Source: Bacteroidales bacterium | Lineage (GTDB): Bacteria > Bacteroidota > Bacteroidia > Bacteroidales > UBA932 | DNA length: 40,894 bases | Reading direction: 5' to 3' | NCBI GenBank assembly: GCA_017553545.1 | Contig: JAFZKT010000019.1 | Location: forward strand, 1 to 40,894 | In this document: piece by piece, positions 25,605-34,506 of the stretch | Numbering within the stretch: the stretch's first letter is position 1 | Layout: the number at the start of each line of letters is the position of its first letter | Translations under genes and position numbers: made by a program | Notes under the pieces: generated by a model | Told to the model about the DNA's origin: nothing | What the model saw: only the letters and a program-made list of their open reading frames with translations | Database searches by the model: none

Positions 25605-27980
25605 ATGAAAAGAATAATTGTTGCTATCCTGCTGATTATGACGGCTTTAACGGCCGCCGCGAAGAATGACTGGAAAGGAAAGGTGGTAGATGAGAACGGC
25701 GAACCCGTGGCCTACGCCAACGTGGCCGTGCTCTCAAAGGCGGATTCCACCGTGGTTTGCGGCGCCGTCACCGGCGAGGACGGTACCTTTAATATTATTA
25801 CGCGCGAGACCGACGGCATCATGATGGTAGCGATGATCGGCTACCAGACGGTGTACTTCACCCCGAAGGACGGCATCACCATCGTGCTGAAAAGCGACAG
25901 CTCCATGCTGGAGGCTGCCACGGTGCAGGCCATCATGCCCAAGACCACCCTCACGGGCGAAGGTCTGCAAACCAATGTCCGCGGTTCCGTACTGGAGAAT
26001 GCCGGCAACGCGAACGACGTGCTGGGCAAGACGCCGGGCATCATCAAGGGGCAGAACGGGCTGGAAGTCATCGGCAAGGGCACTCCACTGGTATACATCA
26101 ACGGCCATAAGGTGACGGACGAAACCGAACTGGAACGCCTGCAGAGCAATGAAATCCAGAGCATCGAGGTCATCAACAATCCCGGCGCGCAGTACGACGC
26201 AACCGTACAGGCCGTGGTGCGCATCAAGACCATCAAACGGCAGGGCGACGGCTTCGGCTTCGGCATAAACACCTCCGACGAGCAGTCCCTGCAGTGGCTT
26301 CCCGGTAACAGCGCCCGCGCGGCCATCAACGCCAACTACCGCACCGGCGGCGTGGACATTTTCGGCACCCTCAACTACCGCTACGACGCCTTCCGTCAGC
26401 TCAGTTACGCAGAATCTGCCAGCTACGGTCTGGACCAGAGCAACAACCCCTTCGTCTTCGAAAACAAAGGCGACATCGACGGTCAGGGCTGGGACAGCAG
26501 AATGAACGGCAGCGTGGGCATAAACTGGCAGGTGGCCGACAATCACTTCCTGGGCGGCAAGGTGGAATGGGGCCGGCAACTGAGCGATTACGGTTTCACC
26601 AGCCTGACCACCGAAGTCTTCGAAAACGGCACACTGGTGGACAAACTCTCCACCGTCACCACGGACAGTATGGGGCCGAACATCCCCTATAACCTTGGCG
26701 CAAACCTGTACTATAACGGCACCATCGGCGAAAAACTGGGCGTAGACATAAACCTGGATTACTACGGCACCAGCACCTCCTCGCGTTCCACCTCCAAGGA
26801 GGCCAGCGAGATGACGACGGATGCCGATATCGCCAGCATCGGCAACGCCACCGGGCGGATGTGGGCCGGAAAGGCCGTCCTCTCCTACCCCATCTGGATG
26901 GGTCAGCTGCAAGTGGGAACGGAAGAAACCTTCTCCCGCCGCACCGACAGCTATTCCATCGAAGGCGTGGTGATCAAGCCCTCGGACGCAAAAGTGAAGG
27001 AGGACAACATCGCCGCCTTCGCCTCCTACGGCTGCTATATCCCGAAATTCGGCCAGCTCAGCGCCGGCATCCGCTTCGAGCACGTGCACTACATCTTCGA
27101 CGACGCCGAAGACCCCGCCCTCAACGTGGACCGCACCTACAACAACTGGTTCCCCACCATTTCCTATGCTACCGCCATCGGCCCGGTGCAGCTGCTGGCC
27201 AATTACAGCGCGAAGACGCAGCGTCCCGGCTATTCCATCCTTTCCGGCGCCGTACGCTACAACAACCGATATATCTGGCAGAGCGGAAATCCCCAGCTGA
27301 GGCCTGTGGAACTGCACAATCTGGGCATCACCGCCGTCTGGGGCTTCGCCTCTTTCATCGTGAACTACATCCGCACGGACAACGCCATTATGCTGTGGTC
27401 CCGTCCCTACAACGACGAAGGCGTAGTGTTCGTCAAGCCGGAGAACGTCCCCACCCCCTACCGCAACCTGTCTGTCTATCTGAACCTGACGCCCACCATC
27501 GGCCCGTGGAACCTCAATTACACCATCGGAGCCATGCCGCAGTGGATTTCGATTGAGGCCGACGACCCGCGTGAGCCTTCAGGAAAAAGGACGCTTTCCT
27601 TCAACGACAAACCCGGTTTCTTCGTTGAACTCAACAACACCTTCACCGTAAAGGGCGGCTGGCAGTTTGAGCTGGGCGGAACGTGGATGTCCAAAGGCTA
27701 TATGCAGAACATGTATATGACCAATAATTACGTAGACCTGAACTTCGGCATCCAGAAGACCCTCCTGAAAGACGGTTCGCTGATTATCCGCCTGGACGGC
27801 AGCGACCTGCTGGGTACGGCGCACTTCGACATGAACACCGACTTCGGCAGCCACACCATCATGCAGAACAACAGCTTCGACTCGCAGCGCATCAAGCTCT
27901 CCCTGCGCTACAACTTCAACGCCGCCAAGAGCAAGTACCGTGGTACCGGCGCCGGCGGCGATGAAAAAGCCAGAATGTAG
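25605..27980 (+). CDS. Outer-membrane beta-barrel receptor (TonB-dependent-like, OMP_b-brl_3 type)
   Basis: A 791-residue outer-membrane protein. The signal peptide ends at TALTAAAK (cleavage near residue 19). A carboxypeptidase-like regulatory domain (residues about 21-100, GKVVDENGEPVAYANVAV) is followed by a plug domain (about 125-225). In the plug, PLVYINGHKV and IQSIEVINNPGAQYD are typical. The rest is a long beta-barrel ending in SLRYNFNAAKSKYRG, with a short unstructured tail. The arrangement matches TonB-dependent receptor relatives, but no SusD partner lies beside it, so the substrate is unknown and glycan uptake is not supported. The gene has its own promoter and converges with the minus-strand A2M gene with only two bases between their stops. 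Confidence 0.9.
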   Translation: MKRIIVAILLIMTALTAAAKNDWKGKVVDENGEPVAYANVAVLSKADSTVVCGAVTGEDGTFNIITRETDGIMMVAMIGYQTVYFTPKDGITIVLKSDSSMLEAATVQAIMPKTTLTGEGLQTNVRGSVLENAGNANDVLGKTPGIIKGQNGLEVIGKGTPLVYINGHKVTDETELERLQSNEIQSIEVINNPGAQYDATVQAVVRIKTIKRQGDGFGFGINTSDEQSLQWLPGNSARAAINANYRTGGVDIFGTLNYRYDAFRQLSYAESASYGLDQSNNPFVFENKGDIDGQGWDSRMNGSVGINWQVADNHFLGGKVEWGRQLSDYGFTSLTTEVFENGTLVDKLSTVTTDSMGPNIPYNLGANLYYNGTIGEKLGVDINLDYYGTSTSSRSTSKEASEMTTDADIASIGNATGRMWAGKAVLSYPIWMGQLQVGTEETFSRRTDSYSIEGVVIKPSDAKVKEDNIAAFASYGCYIPKFGQLSAGIRFEHVHYIFDDAEDPALNVDRTYNNWFPTISYATAIGPVQLLANYSAKTQRPGYSILSGAVRYNNRYIWQSGNPQLRPVELHNLGITAVWGFASFIVNYIRTDNAIMLWSRPYNDEGVVFVKPENVPTPYRNLSVYLNLTPTIGPWNLNYTIGAMPQWISIEADDPREPSGKRTLSFNDKPGFFVELNNTFTVKGGWQFELGGTWMSKGYMQNMYMTNNYVDLNFGIQKTLLKDGSLIIRLDGSDLLGTAHFDMNTDFGSHTIMQNNSFDSQRIKLSLRYNFNAAKSKYRGTGAGGDEKARM

Positions 27981-27982
27981 AT

Positions 27983-30900
27983 TTATCGGGCCGACTCAAG
28001 CGCCCCCTGCCAGCCCTCGTTGGCGCGGTAGTGCGACGCATACAGCGACTCAATCTCCAGCACGGGAGCCTGGAACACGCCCGCCCTCTCCACGAAGAAT
28101 TCTTCGGAGAGGGTGGTGTTTTCTTCGGGATAGGTGTCGAAGAAGTACTCCGTGGCCGATGCCTTCACGTTGCGGTAGCCCTGCGGCCGGAACCGCCAGA
28201 CCACGCCGCCCACGCGGGGCGCGATGAAGCCGTAGCCCAAATAGCCGGACAGCTGCTGCACCGGCGTGAGCGACGCTTCACGCGGGGCGGTAACTTTCAC
28301 GAACGAACGGTTCTCCGCATTCCAGATGCTATAAACAGCCTGGATGCGATCCCCCACCTTCACCGTGTCTCCAGGACGGATTTCCTTTCCGTCGCGGTAG
28401 AATTTCCGGCCGATGGTGAAGCCGTTCCCCGTGGCCTTGATGTCCTTGAAAGGAGCATCATAGGTGGCCGACAGCACAACGACGCGGGTCTGCAAAACAG
28501 CCTCCGATCCATCCAAAATGGCGGTAATAGCATCGATGAACGCCGGCTCCGCATCCCACTTCTGCGTCTCCTTCTGGAGCATCAGCCAGAGACGGATGCC
28601 ATCCGCTATATTAGCAGCATCTTTCGATAAAAGCTGGCAGAGGAGCGCGTGCGCATAGGCTTCGCTTTCCAGCAGCCCGCGCCAGGGCATGACGGCGTTG
28701 GGATAATACCAGCCGCCGTCGCGGTGTTCAACGGCGTATTCCTTCAGGGAGGCTACATCGGCCTTGATTGAAGCGGTCAGCTTGCTCTTGGCGCCCAGGG
28801 AAATCCCCCAGGCCTTTGCCAGGGCCAGGCCGCCTTCCCGCTCCACGAGGTTGCGGAGCGTGAGCAGCCGCCGGGACTTCGCCAGGATCTGACCGTTCAT
28901 TCCCCTGCCGTCCTTCTTGGAAGGAATAAGATAGCTCTTCGCATCCTTGGTGAATTCCTTCATCCGCTTCTTTTCCCGATCCGACACCGGTTTCACCTCG
29001 AACGGGACTTCGCTGTACAGCGCCCGCACGTGCATGTACTGTGCATCGGAAAGATAACCGCAGTAGACGGGACGCACGTCGTCGAAGCAGCACTTGTCCA
29101 GGAACTCCACCGCCGCATCCAGTCCGTCCGGCACCTCGAAGCCGCGATCTCTGAGCAGTGCAAAACGCTCCAGCAGAACGGCCGTGATAACAGGCGACGA
29201 ACTCATTCCCTCGAACCAGCCGAATCCGCCATCGGCGTTCCTGCAGGCAAGGATCTTGTCCAAAAGCTCCTCATCGGAGGATGACGCATCATTCTCCGGG
29301 AGGAGTCTGGAAGCCATTAACTGTACGTACCAGGCTTCGGAGAGGGACAGGACGTCATTACCGGAAGGCACCACGTGCTCCGGAATGGCATCACGGACCA
29401 TGTCCAGAATGGTGATCTCCTTCAGCGCAGCCTCCGCGGCCGGCACATTCACAAAGCGCGAACGAAGGTCGGCCAGCAGCGCCTCGCGGTCCATTCCGGC
29501 CCGCAGCACGGCGGAATGCGCTTCCGTCAGCCGCTGGGCGGCCGGATACACCGGCACGTTCACCCGAACGGCATCGGAGAAGCCGTCGCCCTTGAAGGCG
29601 GCAGTGAGGGTGACGTCATTCCCCTCGGACGTCACTTCCACAGGGAATACCTGCGACACCGTGCCGCGAGCGGGGACGGTGACAGCCACCGTCTGCTCCC
29701 GGTCCCCCACTTTCAGGGCCAGCAGACCGGAAACCTCCTCATCGGAGATGGACGACACCGTAACAACTGCCTCGTAACGGTCTCCCACATAGAGGAAGCG
29801 AGGCTCCAGCAGGGCCACCTTCACCGGCAGCGACACCACCAGTTCCTTCTGAGCCACGGCGTTGTGCAGCTGCTTGTCGTGCGCATACACCCGCACGTAG
29901 TAGGTGGAGAGTTTGTCGGAGGTGCGGAACTTCACTTCCAGGGTGCCATCGGCCTGCGGATACAGGTGCGGCTGGAAAGTGAGGGCCGATGAGAACTTCT
30001 CCCGCACGGTCACTTCGCCCCAGTCGCCGAACGACGGCTTTTCCTCTACCATCTGCATGGGAACAGAATCTTCCGCCGAATCATTCAGCATTGCCGGCAT
30101 GGCAAGCGCCTCCTCCGCCATCACTGCGGAACCGACGGATTTCGCCACCGCCCCGTTACGATAACCATAAGCGATAATACGGGAAGCGCCGACACGGCCG
30201 CAGATGCTGGAGACGGAAGCCTCGTCCACGGAGAAGTCCCGCGTGGTCACCATGGGCCAGTAATTCGCGGCGATGGCGTCGATGCTCTTATCCCAGGCCG
30301 CCGCCAGCACCTCGGTTCCGGCGCCCGTCTTCACGGTGAAGCTGTAATCTACGCCGGGATAGGCCTTATCCTGGAAACGGGTAAATTCCAGCGGCAGGGC
30401 GAACTTGTCCTTTGCCCGCCGATACTCCCGGCCAAACTGGACAGCCTGCCCGTGAATGAAATAGAACACCTGCAGACGCACGGCGTCCGGATATTCGTCT
30501 TTGTAGTCGAAGGAAAGCGCTTCAATGCCGCAGTCCCTGACGTGGAAAGTCTTGTGCACCAGCACCTTATGTTCTTCCCCATAGAGGGTGGCAATGGCCC
30601 AGGCATCGCCTTCGGCCGTTCCCAGACGGGCCTCCACAGCCCCGCCCGATGCCACCGTCAGCGGTCCCGGCAGGAACACCCGCTTGACTTCCTTCCCCAG
30701 TTTTCTGGAGTTCGGCCGGATGCAGAAGATACGAAGCTTGACTTCGCCGAGGGCCTTGGAACCATCGGCCCGGACAACCTCCGCCATCGCGTGCAAAACG
30801 TAATAGCCGTCGGCGGGCAGCGCCAGCGGAAGGATGTCGCCGGTCCTGGCCTTGCCGGTGGCAATCTCCTTGTCCGACGCATCCAGGAGCTTATAGGTAT

Positions 30901-33085
30901 ACTGGATGGGCACGCTGAGTTCATCGCCCATCGAGACCAGCTTCACGCGGGCGTTCACCTGGAGGGTGTTCACCACGCACTTGGGGCTGTTCTGCCGCCA
31001 GTACCAGGAATCCGGATCCGAGGTTGCCGTCAGGTCGGCATCGGCCGGTCCATCCACCGAAGCCCGCAGGCCTATGTCATCGGCCACCAGGAAACTGTCG
31101 GAGAAACTGTGGGTCTCCCCGGTGGCTTCCGTGATGGTGAGCTCCACGTTGTGGTAACCGGACGAACGGGTCCGGAAGGTGGCACTGAAACTGTTGTCCG
31201 AAGCGATGGGAACATCGTCCTCCCATACCACGCCGTCGTAGCGCTTCACCACCATGTGCAGGCGGGCGCCGCTGAGCGGATGGCCCGAGTAACTCTCAAT
31301 GCTGCCGCTCACGGTGGCATCATCTCCCGCCAGTGTAAGCTTCTGCTGCGCGTCGAAATGTACGTCGAAGCTGGGAAGCACGAACTCGTCCACGCGGAAC
31401 CAGTCATAGCCCAGCCCCACGGCTTCCAGTTCGAAACGACCGTTGCGGAGGCCCTTCGGCAGCACGAACTTTCCGGAGACCGAGCCCCACTCGTTGGTGG
31501 TGAGGTTCAGCGTTTCCAGAATGTTGTCCTCGCTGTCGTGCAGGCGGATTTCCACCTTGCGGTCCTTGATGGCCTCGAAACCCTTTTTGGAAGAGCCCTT
31601 GAATACGACGGCTTTGAACTGCAGGGTATCTCCGGGGTTGTAGGCACCGCGGTCCTTATAGATGTTGCAACGGGTATAGTCGCTGTAATCCTTTCCGTCG
31701 TAATACCAGCCCAGATACAGGCTGCGGGACTTCCTGTTTCCGTTTTCGGCCACCAGGTCATAACCGGACTTCTTGCCGGCCAGGAGCTTGGCAATTTCCT
31801 GAGGCAGCGGGGTGAACCCGTCCAGCTTCAGGGAAGCGGAAGTCACTTCCTTCCCGTTTTTCATCAAATGCAGGGTAACGGTCTTCAGGGGGACGCCCGT
31901 CTCATAATCGGCCACATAGACGCAGCGTCCGCGGCTGTCCACGCGATGCGCGAGGGAGAGCGTATATTGTTCGTAGAAGTCCTGGGCCGACAGGTCGCCG
32001 TTCTTCGCCTCCAGCGTATATTCACCGTCGGAGAGCACCGGAAGCTTGATTTTCAGCGTATCCGTCACAAAGAAACTGGCGGTGGTGTTTTTCAGCTTCC
32101 AGGTCTGGACGGTCTTTTTCTCACTGCGCAGGGTAACATTGGCCGATGTCAGGTTCTGCAGCACCACCAGCGCCTGTTTCCCGTTGAAACGGATGGAGAT
32201 ATCCTTTTCCGTGAGGGTTTCTATGAGGTTGGCGGGATAAGTGCAGCCGTTAACCAGAGTCTTGTCATCTCCCTTGTAGGATTTCCTTTCCTTTTCCAGC
32301 GCCTGGGCATCGGCATACAGGGTCTTATAGGCATCGCTGCCGGCTTTGTCCTTCTTCAATTGGGCGAAACGGAGTCTGAGCAGCTGGGCCCGGGGGTAGA
32401 CGCTGAAGGCCTTCCCTTCATACTTTTTCGCAAGATCTTCGTAGGCCTTCACCTCCTTGGGCCTGTTAATATCCAGCCAGGTTGTCTTTCCAAGCACAAA
32501 ATACTCAAGGATGGCCTCGTTGGGATAAACGCCCTTCACCTCCTCCCGGAGCGCAGCGATCGCTTCGTTTTCATTGCCATAGCGGCGACCGGCCACATAC
32601 CACAGCGCCCACTCCTTATCACTGCGGATGAAAGGCTTCAGGCTGCCGTTCAGGATACCGCTCACCCCGCGTTGCAGAGCAGGGTGACTCCCGGAGAAAC
32701 GGGCCTCGTTTTTCTTGTAGCAGTCCCATAGCTTGTCCGTGGAAACGCTCAGCCAATCGGCCATATACAGGAAGGAGACCACCGGTTCATCGAAGTCCTC
32801 CACCTCTTTCTGAAGAGCCTCATTCAGCGTATTACGCTGCTTCCAGTCCCTCCGGAGCACGGTGTTCACATATTCCGTGGCGGCGTCGTAGAAGTCCACC
32901 GGAAAGTGTTTGGCAGCAGCCTCCTCCTTGATTTGTTTCAGGAGGTTTGCCTCTTGCTGCGGGAGGTCGGCCTTGTGGGCCTTGTCGTATTTTTTCCAGA
33001 GATCCGTCAGCACGTGTCCGTCATTTTGCGCAAAAAGGGTGACGGCCGACAAGATGGCCGCCAAAGTGGTCAGTATGCGTTTCAT
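27983..33085 (-). CDS. Alpha-2-macroglobulin family protein without thioester motif
   Basis: A 1700-residue secreted protein. The signal peptide ends AVTLFAQ, with no lipobox, so it is probably periplasmic or surface-associated rather than lipidated. The N-terminal about 270 residues are helical and charged (KKYDKAHKADLPQQEANLL), as in Bacteroidota-specific A2M-like proteins. An MG2-type segment DRGAYNPGDTLQFKAVVF lies near residue 478. The A2M segment starts near 1018 with WGEVTVREKFSSALTF. The toroid-like region has ADGGFGWFEGMSSSP near 1285. I see no CxEQ thioester anywhere, unlike the A2M at 1358. Non-covalent trapping or a purely structural envelope role is therefore more likely. It lies 37 nt downstream of folC on the same strand and may be co-transcribed with it. 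Confidence 0.88.
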   Translation of the reverse strand: MKRILTTLAAILSAVTLFAQNDGHVLTDLWKKYDKAHKADLPQQEANLLKQIKEEAAAKHFPVDFYDAATEYVNTVLRRDWKQRNTLNEALQKEVEDFDEPVVSFLYMADWLSVSTDKLWDCYKKNEARFSGSHPALQRGVSGILNGSLKPFIRSDKEWALWYVAGRRYGNENEAIAALREEVKGVYPNEAILEYFVLGKTTWLDINRPKEVKAYEDLAKKYEGKAFSVYPRAQLLRLRFAQLKKDKAGSDAYKTLYADAQALEKERKSYKGDDKTLVNGCTYPANLIETLTEKDISIRFNGKQALVVLQNLTSANVTLRSEKKTVQTWKLKNTTASFFVTDTLKIKLPVLSDGEYTLEAKNGDLSAQDFYEQYTLSLAHRVDSRGRCVYVADYETGVPLKTVTLHLMKNGKEVTSASLKLDGFTPLPQEIAKLLAGKKSGYDLVAENGNRKSRSLYLGWYYDGKDYSDYTRCNIYKDRGAYNPGDTLQFKAVVFKGSSKKGFEAIKDRKVEIRLHDSEDNILETLNLTTNEWGSVSGKFVLPKGLRNGRFELEAVGLGYDWFRVDEFVLPSFDVHFDAQQKLTLAGDDATVSGSIESYSGHPLSGARLHMVVKRYDGVVWEDDVPIASDNSFSATFRTRSSGYHNVELTITEATGETHSFSDSFLVADDIGLRASVDGPADADLTATSDPDSWYWRQNSPKCVVNTLQVNARVKLVSMGDELSVPIQYTYKLLDASDKEIATGKARTGDILPLALPADGYYVLHAMAEVVRADGSKALGEVKLRIFCIRPNSRKLGKEVKRVFLPGPLTVASGGAVEARLGTAEGDAWAIATLYGEEHKVLVHKTFHVRDCGIEALSFDYKDEYPDAVRLQVFYFIHGQAVQFGREYRRAKDKFALPLEFTRFQDKAYPGVDYSFTVKTGAGTEVLAAAWDKSIDAIAANYWPMVTTRDFSVDEASVSSICGRVGASRIIAYGYRNGAVAKSVGSAVMAEEALAMPAMLNDSAEDSVPMQMVEEKPSFGDWGEVTVREKFSSALTFQPHLYPQADGTLEVKFRTSDKLSTYYVRVYAHDKQLHNAVAQKELVVSLPVKVALLEPRFLYVGDRYEAVVTVSSISDEEVSGLLALKVGDREQTVAVTVPARGTVSQVFPVEVTSEGNDVTLTAAFKGDGFSDAVRVNVPVYPAAQRLTEAHSAVLRAGMDREALLADLRSRFVNVPAAEAALKEITILDMVRDAIPEHVVPSGNDVLSLSEAWYVQLMASRLLPENDASSSDEELLDKILACRNADGGFGWFEGMSSSPVITAVLLERFALLRDRGFEVPDGLDAAVEFLDKCCFDDVRPVYCGYLSDAQYMHVRALYSEVPFEVKPVSDREKKRMKEFTKDAKSYLIPSKKDGRGMNGQILAKSRRLLTLRNLVEREGGLALAKAWGISLGAKSKLTASIKADVASLKEYAVEHRDGGWYYPNAVMPWRGLLESEAYAHALLCQLLSKDAANIADGIRLWLMLQKETQKWDAEPAFIDAITAILDGSEAVLQTRVVVLSATYDAPFKDIKATGNGFTIGRKFYRDGKEIRPGDTVKVGDRIQAVYSIWNAENRSFVKVTAPREASLTPVQQLSGYLGYGFIAPRVGGVVWRFRPQGYRNVKASATEYFFDTYPEENTTLSEEFFVERAGVFQAPVLEIESLYASHYRANEGWQGALESAR

Positions 33086-33122
33086 AACAAGCCATTAAAG
33101 GGTTATGTTGTAGTTTTATCAA

Positions 33123-34403
33123 TTATTGTGCCCCGAACAGCGGCAGCGCTTCCGCCACCACATACGCGCTTCCGCCGATATATATCACCGTTTCAGGAGT
33201 GGCCCGCCTTAGCGCCTCCTCCACCGCATTCTTCACCGACTGTATTGCAATACCATTGTTATTAACTGCTTTATTCAATAGTTCCTCTGCCGGGAGGGCA
33301 CGGGGGGTGGCGGGGGCGGTGAAGATGTACTGCGCCCCCATGGGAAAGAGGGGCAGGATGGCATTCAGGTCTTTATCGGCCATTATACCATATACTATAA
33401 TGAGCGGGCGGTTCAGGGCCTGCAATTGGGCGAAGTTGTGCTGCAGGGCATGGGCGTTGTGGCCGATGTCGGCGATGACCAGCGGATTCTCTTGCAGGCG
33501 TTCCCACCTTCCATGGAAACCCATGCGGGCGGCGGTGTGGATGATACCGTCGATGAGCGCCTCCTCGTTCGACAGGGGCTCATACCCCGGCAGTTGCTTC
33601 AGGATGTCCACAGCGGCTAAGACCGTGTGGAGGTTGCGGGATTGGACATCGGCCTGGAGATCCATCGCCTGCAGAATTTCCTCGTGGCGGGGCCAGAGGG
33701 AGGGTTGGGACCTGTCGGCGAAGATGATGGGCCCGCGGGCCTTGGCCTCAAAGACGGGAGCCGTTTCCTCCCGCCACTCCCCTATCAACGCCGGCACGCC
33801 CGTCTTGAAGATGCCCGCCTTTTCGGCCGCAATCTCCTCCAGGGTGTTTCCCAACAGCTGACAGTGGTCCAGGCCGATGGATGTGACGATGGTCAAATCC
33901 GGCCGCTCCAGGATGTTGGTACTGTCCAGCCGTCCCCCGAGGCCTGTCTCGATAACAGCCACGTCCACGCCTTCGTCGGCGAACCACTTGAACGCCAGCC
34001 CCGTGGTGATTTCGAAGAACGACAGTCCGTGCTCCGTGCACCAGGGCAGCCAATGATCTAAGAATCCATACACATATTCTTTCGAAATCAGGCCATCGGC
34101 TGTGCGGATTCTTTCGCGAAAGTCGATCAGATGCGGGGAGGTGAAAAGGCCAGTCCCGAGGCCGTAGGAACTGAGGGCGGAGGTAAGCAGGTTGGCCACC
34201 GAGCCTTTACCATTGGTGCCGGCTATATGGATGGCGCGGAACTTCCGCGAAGGATGCCCCAGAACCTCTTCGAAGGCCAGTTGGCGTTCCAGCCCCGGTT
34301 TGTAGGCACCGGCGCTGAAACCCTCTTTCTGTACGGACGGGAAACGGTGGAAGATGTCCTCCACCAGGGCCTGGTATTCCGCTTCCGAAAAGACTGCCTT
34401 CAT
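33123..34403 (-). CDS. folC: Folylpolyglutamate synthase / dihydrofolate synthase
   Basis: Mur ligase-family enzyme that adds glutamate to dihydropteroate or tetrahydrofolate, making and retaining folates in the cytoplasm. It is 426 residues, the usual length. The P-loop GTNGKGS is at residues 62-68, followed by LFTSPHLIDFRERI, the substrate and Mg-binding segment ETGLGGRLDSTN, and the GLDHCQLLGNT motif. The start is ATG 34403. The frame runs further upstream, but a -7 box just before this ATG and homology at MKAVFSEAEYQ support it. The transcript would be nearly leaderless. The gene is divergent from the beta-helix gene and 37 nt upstream of the second A2M gene. Confidence 0.95.
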   Translation of the reverse strand: MKAVFSEAEYQALVEDIFHRFPSVQKEGFSAGAYKPGLERQLAFEEVLGHPSRKFRAIHIAGTNGKGSVANLLTSALSSYGLGTGLFTSPHLIDFRERIRTADGLISKEYVYGFLDHWLPWCTEHGLSFFEITTGLAFKWFADEGVDVAVIETGLGGRLDSTNILERPDLTIVTSIGLDHCQLLGNTLEEIAAEKAGIFKTGVPALIGEWREETAPVFEAKARGPIIFADRSQPSLWPRHEEILQAMDLQADVQSRNLHTVLAAVDILKQLPGYEPLSNEEALIDGIIHTAARMGFHGRWERLQENPLVIADIGHNAHALQHNFAQLQALNRPLIIVYGIMADKDLNAILPLFPMGAQYIFTAPATPRALPAEELLNKAVNNNGIAIQSVKNAVEEALRRATPETVIYIGGSAYVVAEALPLFGAQ

Positions 34404-34408
34404 ACTCA

Positions 34409-34416
34409 CAAAGATA
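34409..34416 (-). promoter_or_regulatory. -7 box of folC
   Basis: TATCTTTG on the minus strand (34416-34409) matches TAnnTTTG. Transcription would start near 34404, at or one base from the ATG (34403), implying a leaderless mRNA. The -33 element is poor. Confidence 0.6.
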
Positions 34417-34435
34417 CAAAAATCGGCCGGCTTTC

Positions 34436-34481
34436 TTGCGATTGTACGTTTTTTTCGATAACTTGGCCGTATCAATCGCAA
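34436..34481. promoter_or_regulatory. Inverted repeat spanning the divergent folC / beta-helix promoters
   Basis: TTGCGATTG (34436-34444) and CAATCGCAA (34473-34481) are perfect 9-bp arms, extendable to 13 bp with a one-base bulge. Between them is a candidate plus-strand promoter: TTG (34436-34438), 20 nt, TAACTTGG (34459-34466, one mismatch). The right arm would fall at the transcript start. The left arm also lies where the folC -33 should be. It may be an operator or part of a leader structure. Confidence 0.5.
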
Positions 34482-34506
34482 TTGAACAATTAACCATAAC
34501 CGCGCC

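Noticed and set aside
25605-27980. SusC-type receptor of a polysaccharide utilisation locus
   Set aside because: No SusD-like gene, glycoside hydrolase or matching regulator is adjacent, and the barrel resembles the OMP_b-brl_3 type instead.
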